NCBI RefSeq assembly: GCF_019656335.1
Contig: NZ_BPLZ01000004.1
Coordinates: forward strand, 62,001-126,000
DNA: 64,000 nt
From: Pseudomonas sp. NCCP-436
GTDB lineage: Bacteria; Pseudomonadota; Gammaproteobacteria; Pseudomonadales; Pseudomonadaceae
Direction of reading: 5' to 3'
Program-made: the position numbers and the translations under genes
Part shown: in pieces, positions 53,841 to 62,178 of the stretch
How the letters are laid out: each line of letters begins with the position of its first letter
Numbering within the stretch: the first letter of the stretch is position 1
Notes under the pieces: model-generated
What the model was told of the DNA's origin: nothing
Database searches by the model: none
The model's input: only the letters and a program-made list of their open reading frames with translations

Positions 53841-54713
53841 ATGATGCGCATTATGTTGTTCCTGGCCACCAACCTAGCGGTGCTTGTCATCGCCAGCATC
53901 ACCCTCAAACTGCTGGGGGTCGACCGCTTCACCGGCCAGAACCATGGCAGCCTGCTGGTATTCTGCGCGGTGTTCGGCTTCGCCGGCTCGTTGGTATCGC
54001 TTTTCCTGTCCAAGTGGATGGCGAAAATGAGCACCGGCACGCAGATCATCACTCAGCCGAGAACCCGCCATGAGCAATGGCTGCTACAAACCGTTGAAGA
54101 GTTGTCCCGCGATGCCGGCATCAAAATGCCGGAAGTCGGCATCTTCCCGGCCTATGAATCCAACGCTTTCGCCACCGGCTGGAACAAGAACGACGCCCTG
54201 GTAGCAGTCAGCCAGGGTTTGCTGGAGCGATTCTCTCCCGATGAAGTACGTGCGGTACTGGCTCACGAGATCGGTCACGTGGCCAACGGCGACATGGTCA
54301 CCCTGGCGCTGATTCAGGGTGTGGTAAACACCTTCGTGATGTTCTTCGCACGCATCTTCGGCAGCTTCGTTGATAAGGCGATCCTGAAGAACGAAGAAGG
54401 CCACGGCATCGGCTATTTTGTCGCGACCATCTTCGCCGAGCTGGTGCTGGGCATCCTGGCCAGCATCATCGTTATGTGGTTCTCGCGCAAGCGCGAGTAC
54501 AAGGCTGACGAAGCTGGCGCTCGTCTTGCCGGTACCGGTTCAATGATCGCCGCTCTGCAGCGCCTTCGCGCCGAGCAGGGCGTACCGGTGCAGATGCCCG
54601 ACAGCCTGACCGCCTTCGGTATCAACGGCGGCCTGAAAAATGGCCTGGCCGGCCTGCTGATGACCCACCCGCCATTGGAAGATCGTATCGAGGCGCTGCG
54701 CCGCCTGGGCTGA
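53841..54713 (+). CDS. htpX: Membrane-bound zinc metalloprotease HtpX
   Basis: This 290-residue M48 protease acts in inner-membrane protein quality control. It starts with two helices ([27 protein letters not shown] and [21 protein letters not shown]) and has the zinc motif [14 protein letters not shown] with His142. Two further helices follow (residues about 155-178 and 192-215) and the third zinc ligand lies in [12 protein letters not shown]. Length is typical. GAGGAG lies just upstream, and a heat-shock-like promoter at 53763 is consistent with regulation in stress. Confidence 0.96.
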   Translation: MMRIMLFLATNLAVLVIASITLKLLGVDRFTGQNHGSLLVFCAVFGFAGSLVSLFLSKWMAKMSTGTQIITQPRTRHEQWLLQTVEELSRDAGIKMPEVGIFPAYESNAFATGWNKNDALVAVSQGLLERFSPDEVRAVLAHEIGHVANGDMVTLALIQGVVNTFVMFFARIFGSFVDKAILKNEEGHGIGYFVATIFAELVLGILASIIVMWFSRKREYKADEAGARLAGTGSMIAALQRLRAEQGVPVQMPDSLTAFGINGGLKNGLAGLLMTHPPLEDRIEALRRLG

Positions 54714-54730
54714 TGCTCAAACCGCAGACT

Positions 54731-54758
54731 AAAAAGGCGACCCTCGGGTCGCCTTTTT
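54731..54758. terminator. Bidirectional rho-independent terminator between htpX and tpm
   Basis: AAAAAGGCGACCC and GGGTCGCCTTTTT form a perfect 13-base-pair stem with a two-base centre, with A and T runs at both ends. It lies between converging genes. Confidence 0.93.
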
Positions 54759-54774
54759 CATTGCAGCAGTGCCG

Positions 54775-55431
54775 CTAGCGGCGCGTCAGATGGAACACCC
54801 GCTCATCCACAGCAGTCAGGCCGCTGTCGCTGAAGCGCGGATTTCCCGTCAGCACATCCTTTTCCTCCACCATGCGCAGCGACCAGCCTGCCGCGAAATG
54901 CTGCCTGACCTCGTCATCCTCCACCGAGAATGGCGGGCCATCCATACGCTGCTGATCGTATACCAGCGTCACCAGCAGCCCCTGGCAGGCTTGCGGCAAT
55001 ATCGTCTGAAGATGCGCGACATAGCGCTCGCGCATTTCCGGGGGTAACGCGATCAGCGCGGCGCGATCATAGAAGGCCTGGCAGTTGGCGACATGCTCAT
55101 GGCCCAAGGCAAAAAAATCGCCGCAGAGAATCTGAAGCTCACCTGCCTGATAGACCTTGAACGCACCCTGCTGGGAGACCTCAGGCTGAACATCACGCTC
55201 GGCAAAGAAATCCTGCACCGCACGCTCTGCCAGCTCGACCCCAATGACCCGGTGCCCCTGCTCCGCCAACCAGGCCAGATCAAGACTCTTGCCACATAGC
55301 GGTACCAGCACTGCTGCATCGCCGGGTAGCCCGAGGCCTGCCCAGTGTCGGCGCAGATAGCCGTTGACCTTCTCCTGATGAAAACCGATTTGGCTACGCG
55401 CCCAACGCTCCTGCCAGAACGCCTCATGCAT
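54775..55431 (-). CDS. tpm: Thiopurine S-methyltransferase
   Basis: This 218-residue SAM-dependent methyltransferase shows [26 protein letters not shown] (family N-terminus), [36 protein letters not shown] (SAM motif I) and [12 protein letters not shown] plus [26 protein letters not shown]. Bacterial TPMT methylates thiopurines and can methylate selenium and tellurium compounds, which is the role proposed in pseudomonads. GGAGGG precedes the ATG. It ends at the shared terminator with htpX. Confidence 0.95.
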   Translation of the reverse strand: MHEAFWQERWARSQIGFHQEKVNGYLRRHWAGLGLPGDAAVLVPLCGKSLDLAWLAEQGHRVIGVELAERAVQDFFAERDVQPEVSQQGAFKVYQAGELQILCGDFFALGHEHVANCQAFYDRAALIALPPEMRERYVAHLQTILPQACQGLLVTLVYDQQRMDGPPFSVEDDEVRQHFAAGWSLRMVEEKDVLTGNPRFSDSGLTAVDERVFHLTRR

Positions 55432-55535
55432 GGATAACCCTCCACAAATTCGATAGGAATGCTCAACTATTTATGCTGGAAGTCGATAGATCCAGCGACG
55501 AAGATGGCGTCATCCTACTTCAGGAGCTGTTCGCC

Positions 55536-56303
55536 ATGCTGCCCTCACTGTTCATATCCCACGGTTCGCCCATGCTGGCTCTGGAGCCGGGCGCCAGCGG
55601 CCCAGCTTTGGCCAAACTGGCCGCCGAACTGCCCAGGCCCAAGGCTATCGTGGTGGTGTCGGCACACTGGGAAAGCCAGCGTTTGCTAGTCACGGCAGGT
55701 GAGCAACCGCAGACCTGGCATGACTTCGGCGGCTTCCCAGCCCCGTTGTACGCCGTGCAGTATCCCGCTCCCGGCGCACCAGCGCTGGCCAAGGAGATCG
55801 CAGAGCAATTGAATGACGCGGGTCTACCGACAGAGCTCGATGCCCAGCGCCCATTCGATCATGGCGCCTGGGTTCCGTTGTCGCTGATGTATCCGCAAGC
55901 CGACATTCCCGTACTTCAGATTTCACTACCCAGTCGCCTCGGCCCCGAGCTGCAGACCCGTGTGGGGCGCGCACTGAGCAGCCTGCGTGAGCAAGGCATA
56001 TTGCTTATCGGCTCCGGTAGCATCACCCACAACCTGGGCGAGCTGAACTGGCGCGCAGGCCCGGAAGTCATCACGCCCTGGGCTCAGGCATTTCGCGACT
56101 GGATAGTGGAAAAACTCGCATCCAATGACGAACAGGCGCTGCACGATTACCGCCACTTGGCGCCAAACGCCGTACGCAACCACCCGAGTGACGAGCACCT
56201 ACTGCCGCTGTTCTTCGCCCGCGGCGCCGGCGGCACCTTCAGCGTCGCGCACACAGGGTTCACCTATGGCGCGCTGGGTATGGATATCTATCGCTTCGAC
56301 TAG
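55536..56303 (+). CDS. 4,5-DOPA dioxygenase extradiol family protein (YgiD/LigB-like)
   Basis: This 255-residue protein shows LFISHGSPMLALEPGASGP (His metal ligand), KAIVVVSAHWESQ, FDHGAWVPLSLMYPQADIPVLQIS and a closing LLIGSGSITHNLGELN. These are the signature blocks of the YgiD/4,5-DOPA dioxygenase class III extradiol family. Bacterial members are zinc or iron enzymes on aromatic or related substrates. CAGGAG before ATG 55536 is decisive; the upstream open frame is not needed. Its stop overlaps the convergent TetR gene stop by four bases. The substrate is uncertain. Confidence 0.86.
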   Translation: MLPSLFISHGSPMLALEPGASGPALAKLAAELPRPKAIVVVSAHWESQRLLVTAGEQPQTWHDFGGFPAPLYAVQYPAPGAPALAKEIAEQLNDAGLPTELDAQRPFDHGAWVPLSLMYPQADIPVLQISLPSRLGPELQTRVGRALSSLREQGILLIGSGSITHNLGELNWRAGPEVITPWAQAFRDWIVEKLASNDEQALHDYRHLAPNAVRNHPSDEHLLPLFFARGAGGTFSVAHTGFTYGALGMDIYRFD

Positions 56304-56884
56304 CCGCTGCTCTTCACGCTGTCCCAGGCGATCTGCGCCAGCAGATCACGGCACTCGCCCAGCTCGCTCTGGGTGCGGCCGGCCAGCCAGTTGCGCGCCA
56401 GATCATGCGTCGGACCGATTACCACCGAGGCGAAGCAGTCATCTGGTAGCGCCTTGAACAGTCCCTGTAGGCGGTACTCGGCGAGCGCCGTGAGAATCTG
56501 CGCGAAATGCTGGCGATTGGCTTCGCGCAGGGCACCGCCCATTTCTCCCGCCTCGACCCGACTGCGGCTGTGCAGGATGAAACGCGCCCAATCCGGATTG
56601 GCCACCACCCAATCGATGTAGCTGGTCACCAGCAGCTTGACGCAGGCTTCGGCGCTGGCTGCCTCGGCAAACCCGCGCTGCAACAGGTCGGCGTATTGGG
56701 CAGTGCCGGCCAGATACAGCGCGGCAATGATCCGCTCCTTGTTACCGAAGTGGTGGTACAGACTGCCGATGCTCGCACCAGAACGGTCGCGAATCATCTC
56801 GATGGTGGTGACATCGACGCCGTGCTCGGTGAAGCAGGCCAAGGCAGCCTGCAGGATCTCGTCTTTACGCGATGGACGGGCCAT
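56300..56884 (-). CDS. TetR-family transcriptional regulator
   Basis: This 194-residue regulator has an N-terminal helix-turn-helix (MARPSRKDEILQAALACFTEHGVDVTTIEMIRDRSGASIGSLYHHFGNKERIIAALYL) and an alpha-helical ligand domain. It is divergent from the hotdog gene at 56988. The intergenic region holds a clear tandem palindrome that should be its operator. The start at 56884 is four codons inside the open frame, where the helix-turn-helix begins. It probably represses the divergent gene until an acyl-CoA-like ligand binds, which is inference from the hotdog target. Confidence 0.88.
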   Translation of the reverse strand: MARPSRKDEILQAALACFTEHGVDVTTIEMIRDRSGASIGSLYHHFGNKERIIAALYLAGTAQYADLLQRGFAEAASAEACVKLLVTSYIDWVVANPDWARFILHSRSRVEAGEMGGALREANRQHFAQILTALAEYRLQGLFKALPDDCFASVVIGPTHDLARNWLAGRTQSELGECRDLLAQIAWDSVKSSG

Positions 56885-56899
56885 GCCGCTCCTCATGAA

Positions 56900-56940
56900 T
56901 AGAATATTTTTCTAGAATAATTTTCTAACGCTCGTATACT
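56900..56940. promoter_or_regulatory. Tandem TetR operator and -10 box before the hotdog gene
   Basis: TAGAA-N5-TTCTA occurs at 56900-56914 and again at 56913-56927, sharing two bases, so the sites repeat every 13 bases and can load two dimers. TATACT at 56935-56940 is a good -10 box for the plus-strand gene. Its -35 region would lie inside the second site. Confidence 0.78.
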
Positions 56941-56987
56941 GCCTCGGCGCGCGCTCATCTTCAATCGCAAACACGCAGGAGAGAGTC

Positions 56988-57425
56988 ATGAGTCAGATGT
57001 TGCAGATGTTCCAGCAGGCCGGTGCTGCCCAGTTCAGCGCGATGATCGGCCAGGTCGCCCCCTACTTCGCCAGTATCGCTCCGCAGATGGTCGAGCTGCG
57101 CCCCGGCTATGCCGAGGTCAGCTTCGCCAAACGCCGCGAAGTGCTCAACCATATCGGTACGGTGCACGCCATTGCCTTGTGCAATGCTGCCGAGCTTGCC
57201 GCCGGCAGCATGACCGACGCCTCCATTCCTGCCGGTTGTCGCTGGATTCCAAAGGGCATGACGGTGGAATACCTGGCCAAGGCCAATGGCGACATCCGTA
57301 CAGTGGCCGACGGCAGCCAGGTGGATTGGAGTAAGACCGGCGACATCAAGGTGCCGGTGATGGCCTACGTCGGCGACAAGCCGGTGTTCCGCGCGGAAAT
57401 CACCATGTACGTCAGCCAGGCCTGA
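56988..57425 (+). CDS. Hotdog-fold thioesterase (DUF4442 type)
   Basis: This 145-residue protein has a hotdog pattern: MVELRPGYAEVSFAKRREVLNHIGTVHAIALCNAAELAAGSM (central helix) and then WIPKGMTVEYLAKANGDIRTVADGSQVDWSKTGDIKVPVMAYVGDKPVFRAEITMYVS. It matches the DUF4442/acyl-CoA thioesterase-like branch. AGGAGAGAG precedes the ATG. It is transcribed divergently from the TetR gene through a double operator. A role in hydrolysing an acyl thioester or binding an acyl signal is inferred. The ligand is unknown. Confidence 0.84.
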   Translation: MSQMLQMFQQAGAAQFSAMIGQVAPYFASIAPQMVELRPGYAEVSFAKRREVLNHIGTVHAIALCNAAELAAGSMTDASIPAGCRWIPKGMTVEYLAKANGDIRTVADGSQVDWSKTGDIKVPVMAYVGDKPVFRAEITMYVSQA

Positions 57426-57432
57426 AAATGCA

Positions 57433-57455
57433 GAGGCCCGTCATCGACGGGCCTC
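57433..57455. terminator. Bidirectional terminator between the hotdog and AcuI-like genes
   Basis: GAGGCCCGTC and GACGGGCCTC form a perfect ten-base-pair stem with loop ATC between converging genes. Confidence 0.8.
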
Positions 57456-57464
57456 GTTCAGCGC

Positions 57465-58454
57465 TCAGTCGAGCCGCACCAGGATACGACCGACCATGCC
57501 GCCGGCCAGTATCCGTTCGATGGCTCCCGGCAACTCCGCCAGGCCAATTTCCTGGCACAACACAGAAAGGTCGAGCTTCCACTGCAATGACAGCTTGTCC
57601 CACATCGAGGCCTTGACCACCAGCGGCAGTTCCACCGAGTCCACACCCAGCAGATTCACCCCTCGCAGGATGAACGGCAGGACACTGGCCTGAAACCCCA
57701 CGCCGGCAGTCAGCCCGCAACAGGCCACACTACCACCGCGCTGCAGCGACTTGATCACATTGAACAGGATCTCGCCGCCCACGGTGTCGACTGCCGCCGC
57801 CCACTGCTCCTTGAGCAGCGGGCGCTCTCTTCCATGCTGCAAAGCCTCGCGCGACACAATCTCGTCGGCTCCCAGCCCGCGCAGAAAATCCTCCTGCTCG
57901 CTTTTGCCGGTAGCGGCGGCAACACGATAGCCCAGACGCTTGAGCAACATCACGGCAATGCAGCCGACGCCGCCAGTCGCTCCGGTCACCAGAACTGTTC
58001 CAGCCTCGGGGGTAGCTCCGGCCTGCTCCAGCTTGTCGACACACAGTGCCGCAGTCAGTCCAGCGGTACCGAGCATCATTGACTCGCGCAGCGACAGACC
58101 ACGCGGACGCTTAATGGCCCAGCTCGATGGAACCCGGATGTACTGGCCGAAGCCACCAGCGGTATTCATACCCAGGTCGTAGCCGGTGACGATAACCTCG
58201 TCACCTACCGCGAACTCGGCCACGCTGGACGCCTCGACCACACCGGCAGCATCGATGCCCGGAGTATGCGGGTAATTGCGGGTCACCCCGCGATTGCCGC
58301 TGGCCGACAAGGCATCCTTGTAGTTCAGCGAGGAATAGTGCACGCGAACCAGCAGGTCACCGGCCGGCAACTGCTCAAGATGCCGACCGACCACTTCCTG
58401 GTGAAAACCGCCATCGGCATCTTCACTAACCAGCAAGGCCTTGAATTCAGTCAT
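57465..58454 (-). CDS. AcuI/YhdH-family quinone oxidoreductase (acrylyl-CoA reductase type)
   Basis: This 329-residue medium-chain reductase shows FKALLVSEDADGGFHQEVVGRHLEQLPAGDLLVRVHYSSLNYKDALSASGNRGVTRNYPHTPGIDAAGVVEAS at the start and the NADPH motif VTGATGGVGCIAVMLLKRLGYRVAAATGKSEQ. The last third has the LLGVDSVELPL family block. AcuI reduces acrylyl-CoA to propionyl-CoA. The zinc-binding residues of alcohol dehydrogenases are absent. GAGGAGAGGG precedes the ATG at 58454. It is convergent with the hotdog gene. Confidence 0.9.
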   Translation of the reverse strand: MTEFKALLVSEDADGGFHQEVVGRHLEQLPAGDLLVRVHYSSLNYKDALSASGNRGVTRNYPHTPGIDAAGVVEASSVAEFAVGDEVIVTGYDLGMNTAGGFGQYIRVPSSWAIKRPRGLSLRESMMLGTAGLTAALCVDKLEQAGATPEAGTVLVTGATGGVGCIAVMLLKRLGYRVAAATGKSEQEDFLRGLGADEIVSREALQHGRERPLLKEQWAAAVDTVGGEILFNVIKSLQRGGSVACCGLTAGVGFQASVLPFILRGVNLLGVDSVELPLVVKASMWDKLSLQWKLDLSVLCQEIGLAELPGAIERILAGGMVGRILVRLD

Positions 58455-58503
58455 TACCCTCTCCTCTCGTAATGGTTGCGGCTGCACGTGCCCGGTAGCC
58501 GAG

Positions 58504-59523
58504 CTACCAGAAGCGCTGCTGGTTGAGACGGCTCAGCCAGGTCAGAACGAAACGATCCAGTGCCATGCTGGCCGCCAGCCCGACACGCTCCTGCAGACTC
58601 TTCTTCTGCGCAAAGTGCAGGTGAAACAGCTCTGCCTCGGCCGCTCGCTCGGCCAGATACTGGTCACTGGTCTTGATCTCGTCCACCAGTCGCTGCTCCT
58701 GTGCGGCCATGCCAAGCCAGACCTCACCAGTGGCAATGGCATCGATGTCCAGCTGCGGACGGTAGCGAGCCACAAAGTCCTTGAACAACGCATGGGTGGT
58801 TTCCAGATCCTGCTGGAACTTCTCCCGTCCCCTTTCGGTGTTCTCACCAAAGACAGTCAGGGTTCGCTTGTATTCCCCGGCGGTGAGCACTTCGAAATCG
58901 ATATCGTGCTTTTTCAGCAGCCGGTGCACGTTGGGCAACTGCGCCACCACACCGATTGAACCGAGAATGGCAAAAGGTGCCGAGAGAATCTTCTGGCCAA
59001 TGCAGGCCATCATGTAGCCGCCGCTGGCGGCGACCTTGTCCACGCATACCGTCAGTGGAATTCCAGCCTCGCGGATACGCACCAGTTGCGAAGACGCCAG
59101 ACCGTAGCTGTGCACCATACCGCCACCGCTTTCCAGGCGCAGAACCACTTCGTCCTCGGGACGCGCCATGCTCAGCAGCGCGGTGACCTCATGGCGCAGG
59201 TTGTCGGTGGCCGAGGCCTTGATGTCCCCGTCAAAATCCAGCACATACACCCGCGACTTGCCTGCTGATGCCTTCTTCTCCTGCTTCGCTGCCTTGGCTT
59301 CGGCCTTGCGGGTCGCCTTGAATTGCTCCTTCGGCAAAATGCTGTGTTCCAGCCGCTCGCGCAGATCCCGATAGAAATCATTGAGCTTGCGCACCTGTAA
59401 CTGGCCGCTGCCACGCCTCCCCCTGCCACGGATGGCTGCAATAGCCACCAGCACCACAATGATGGCGACCACCAAGGTCAGGGTCTTGGCCAGAAAGCCG
59501 GCGTACTCGCTAAGAAACTCCAC
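58504..59523 (-). CDS. sohB: Inner-membrane serine protease SohB (S49)
   Basis: This 339-residue signal-peptide-peptidase-type protease starts with a membrane anchor (VEFLSEYAGFLAKTLTLVVAIIVVLVAIAAIRG). It has a long basic linker (residues about 55-100) and the S49 catalytic domain: VLRLESGGGMVHSYGLASSQLVRI, then VCVDKVAASGGYMMACIGQKILSAPFAILGSIGVVAQLP, where Ser in ASGGY is the nucleophile. The initiation codon is a GTG at 59523 with AGGGGG just upstream, and the long open frame before it is not supported. It cleaves membrane or periplasmic proteins. Confidence 0.93.
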   Translation of the reverse strand: MEFLSEYAGFLAKTLTLVVAIIVVLVAIAAIRGRGRRGSGQLQVRKLNDFYRDLRERLEHSILPKEQFKATRKAEAKAAKQEKKASAGKSRVYVLDFDGDIKASATDNLRHEVTALLSMARPEDEVVLRLESGGGMVHSYGLASSQLVRIREAGIPLTVCVDKVAASGGYMMACIGQKILSAPFAILGSIGVVAQLPNVHRLLKKHDIDFEVLTAGEYKRTLTVFGENTERGREKFQQDLETTHALFKDFVARYRPQLDIDAIATGEVWLGMAAQEQRLVDEIKTSDQYLAERAAEAELFHLHFAQKKSLQERVGLAASMALDRFVLTWLSRLNQQRFW

Positions 59524-59729
59524 GGAACCCCCTTTAGGCAAAGCTGCCGCGCCTGTGCGCGAAAGCCCAAGCATACCGACGCAGCCAACTGACGGCCAAG
59601 CTCGGCGGCAAGCCCCTTGAACTGTATCCGACTGGAGCAGCCCCTTATCGCTCAGAGTGGCATGGCAGCAGAAAAAACAGTCATGATGCAACTTCATACA
59701 AGCAATTCAAACAAGCGTATGTTTTTTCG

Positions 59730-59758
59730 TTGACAGTCTCCCTGCTTCCTCATAACCT
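59730..59758 (+). promoter_or_regulatory. Candidate sigma-70 promoter before the histidine phosphatase gene
   Basis: A perfect TTGACA at 59730-59735 is followed by a 17-base spacer and TAACCT at 59753-59758. It lies 37 bases before the GTG start at 59795. Confidence 0.6.
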
Positions 59759-59794
59759 CGAGACAACTTGAAGCGTGCCGGGATCAAGACGGAC

Positions 59795-60493
59795 GTGGGC
59801 AGCATCTACCTGATACGACATGGCCAGGCCTCCTTCGGCGCCGAAGACTACGATGTCCTGTCGCCCATCGGAGTGCGTCAGGCCGAGGCGCTGGGCAGCC
59901 ATCTCAACGATCTAGGCATCGTCTTTGACCGTTGCGTCAGTGGCAGTCTGCGTCGTCAACGCCATACAGCCGAAGCAGCGCTGCAGCACATGAGTCGGCC
60001 CCCCGAACTGGAAACCGACGAAGCCTTCAATGAATTCGATGCCGATGCGGTGATTCGTACCCTGCTACCGGATCTGCTGCCCGAAGAGCCCGAGGCCCTG
60101 CACATCCTGCGCAACGCTGCGCAAAACCGCGCCGAGTTCCAGCGGCTTTTCGCCCGAATGATCCACCGCTGGATATCTGCCGAATATGACAAGCCCGGCC
60201 TGCAGAGCTGGCAGACTTTCATCGAGCAGGTCGAAGGTGGCCTGCAGCGCCTGCTTGAGCAGGCCGACAGCCGACAGAACATTGCCGTCTTCACTTCCGG
60301 AGGCACTATTACCGTCCTGCTATGCCTGATAACCGGCGTACCGGCGGAAAAAGCCTTCGAACTGAACTGGCAGATCGTCAACACCTCGCTCAGCCTACTG
60401 AAGTTTCGTGGTCGCGAGGTCAACCTGGCTTCCTTCAACAGCTATGCGCATTTACAGCTGCTGAAGATGCCGGAACTCGTAACTTACCGATGA
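59795..60493 (+). CDS. Histidine phosphatase family protein
   Basis: This 232-residue protein of the phosphoglycerate-mutase-like fold has SIYLIRHGQASFGAEDYDVLSPIGVRQAEALG with the phosphorylated His9. A second catalytic region (FDRCVSGSLRRQRHTAEAALQ) and GGTITVLLCLITGVPAEKAFELNWQIVNTSLSLLKF follow. The GTG at 59795 is preferred to the TTG at 59768 because the family begins only a few residues before the LIRHG motif. It heads a four-gene group with an SCP2-type protein, a phosphotransferase and an SDR. The phosphate ester substrate is unknown. Confidence 0.88.
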   Translation: MGSIYLIRHGQASFGAEDYDVLSPIGVRQAEALGSHLNDLGIVFDRCVSGSLRRQRHTAEAALQHMSRPPELETDEAFNEFDADAVIRTLLPDLLPEEPEALHILRNAAQNRAEFQRLFARMIHRWISAEYDKPGLQSWQTFIEQVEGGLQRLLEQADSRQNIAVFTSGGTITVLLCLITGVPAEKAFELNWQIVNTSLSLLKFRGREVNLASFNSYAHLQLLKMPELVTYR

Positions 60494-60550
60494 GTTCCAG
60501 CCCACTGCAGCCGCAAGGCTGCGCGAAAAAACCGAAAAAAGGATAAGACC

Positions 60551-60862
60551 ATGAGCGTTGCTGACATCGTCCAAACCATGCAATCCAAGTTCAACGCCAG
60601 CGCCGCTGCGGGCCTGGATCTGGTGTTCCAGTTCAATATCGAAGACGGCGACAACTATGCCCTGATCGTCAAGGACGGCACTTGCGCCATCGAGCAGGGT
60701 GACAACCCCAATGCCAACGTAACTCTGATCATGGACAGCGAAACCCTCAAGGGCATCGTTAGTGGTGAAACCGATGGCATGCAGGCCTTCATGGGCGGCA
60801 AGCTGCGCGCCGAGGGCGACATGATGCTGGCCATGAAGCTGGGCGAGCTGTTCCCGGTCTAA
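60551..60862 (+). CDS. SCP2 sterol-binding domain protein
   Basis: This 103-residue single SCP2 domain shows MSVADIVQTMQSKFNASAAAGLDLVFQFNIEDGDNYALIVKDGTCAIEQGDNPNANVTLIMDSETLKGIVSGETDGMQAFMGGKLRAEGDMMLAMKLGELF. SCP2 proteins bind acyl chains, sterols or acyl-CoA hydrophobically, and stand-alone bacterial forms have no known catalytic function. It follows the phosphatase gene by 57 bases, and a terminator at 60887 closes the unit. In pseudomonads such a protein is often near the following phosphotransferase and acyl-CoA genes. Confidence 0.94.
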   Translation: MSVADIVQTMQSKFNASAAAGLDLVFQFNIEDGDNYALIVKDGTCAIEQGDNPNANVTLIMDSETLKGIVSGETDGMQAFMGGKLRAEGDMMLAMKLGELFPV

Positions 60863-60886
60863 TCGGAACAACAGCCGCCTGCAAGA

Positions 60887-60918
60887 GAAAACCGGAGTCC
60901 GCGCACTCCGGTTTTTTT
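60887..60918 (+). terminator. Rho-independent terminator after the SCP2 gene
   Basis: ACCGGAGT and ACTCCGGT form an eight-base-pair stem around a six-base loop, flanked by AAAA and followed by seven Ts. Confidence 0.93.
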
Positions 60919-61094
60919 ATGCAAGGCATTGCCCCCAGCAGTCCCTCATCCTCGTAGCAACCATTGAATCAGGCCGCTTGATCGACAGGCAACACGCCTG
61001 CCTATAACACCACGGCATCGCTTGTGGGGGGGCAGAGAGCAGCATTAGATTAGCCAATTATCTGGGCCATTCATCATAAACAGAAGGGATAAGT

Positions 61095-62162
61095 ATGGCG
61101 CTTATTGACCCATCCACCAGCATCCGCAGTGGAGAGGAACTCGACGTCAAGATCATAGACGCCTACCTCAAGGCCAATATCCCCGGATTGAGTGGCAACG
61201 CGAAAATCAGTCAGTTTCCAGGCGGTGCCTCCAACCTCACCTACCTGGTCGAGTACCCGCAACAGGAGTTCGTGTTGCGACGCCCGCCGTTCGGCCACAA
61301 GGCCAAATCAGCCCATGACATGGGCCGCGAATACCGCATCCTCAATCAGCTCAATGCCGGCTTCCCCTACTGCCCCCGAGCCTACCTGCATTGCACCGAC
61401 AAATCGGTGATTGGCGCAGAGTTTTACGTCATGGAACGCGTGCGCGGCATAATCCTGCGCTCGGATATTCCCACCGGGCTGAACTTCAGTCCTGAACAGA
61501 CCAACGCTCTGTGCAGGAGCTTCATCGACAAGCTGGTGGAACTGCACAGCGTCGACTACGCCGCCTGCGGCCTGGCGAGCCTGGGCAAGCCCGAAGGTTA
61601 TGTTCGACGCCAGATTGAGGGCTGGAGTGATCGCTATGAAAAAGCCATGACCGACAACGCCCCGACCTGGGAAACGATCAAGGACTGGCTGCGTGACAAG
61701 ATGCCGGCCGATCATCCCAAACCGGGCCTGGTGCATAACGACTACCGTTTCGACAATGTGATCCTTGATCCAAACAACCCGATGCAGATCATTGGCGTGC
61801 TCGACTGGGAGATGACCACCATCGGCGATCCACTGATGGATCTGGGCAATACCCTGGCCTACTGGATCGAGGCTGGCGATCCACCTCCAGTGCAGTTGAT
61901 GCGCCGTCAACCGAGCAACGCACCTGGCATGCTCACACGTCAGCAGTTCGTCGACTACTACGCCGAACGAGCCGGCATTGATATTCGGAACTTCGATTTC
62001 TACTACACCTACGGCCTGTTCCGGCTAGCCGGCATCGTCCAGCAAATTTACTACCGTTTTCATCATGGTCAGACCCAGGACAAGCGTTTCTCTCAGTTCA
62101 TTCACATGAACAAGCTACTGGAGCAGATGAGCCTGCAAGTCATCAGCAAATCCACTCTCTAA
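61095..62162 (+). CDS. APH/ACAD10-type phosphotransferase family protein
   Basis: This 355-residue kinase-fold protein has a Gly-rich N-lobe (ISQFPGGASNLTYLVEYPQQEFVLRRPP) and the catalytic loop GLVHNDYRFDNVILDPNNPMQIIGVLDWEMTTIGDPLMDLGN, with HNDYRFDN as the kinase loop and DWE as metal ligand. Such bacterial proteins resemble the kinase half of mammalian ACAD10/ACAD11, thought to phosphorylate 4-hydroxy acyl-CoAs before dehydrogenation. AAGGGAT precedes the ATG. An SDR follows after 16 bases, so the pair is an operon. The substrate is unproven. Confidence 0.88.
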   Translation: MALIDPSTSIRSGEELDVKIIDAYLKANIPGLSGNAKISQFPGGASNLTYLVEYPQQEFVLRRPPFGHKAKSAHDMGREYRILNQLNAGFPYCPRAYLHCTDKSVIGAEFYVMERVRGIILRSDIPTGLNFSPEQTNALCRSFIDKLVELHSVDYAACGLASLGKPEGYVRRQIEGWSDRYEKAMTDNAPTWETIKDWLRDKMPADHPKPGLVHNDYRFDNVILDPNNPMQIIGVLDWEMTTIGDPLMDLGNTLAYWIEAGDPPPVQLMRRQPSNAPGMLTRQQFVDYYAERAGIDIRNFDFYYTYGLFRLAGIVQQIYYRFHHGQTQDKRFSQFIHMNKLLEQMSLQVISKSTL

Positions 62163-62178
62163 CCCCGGGGTAACCACA

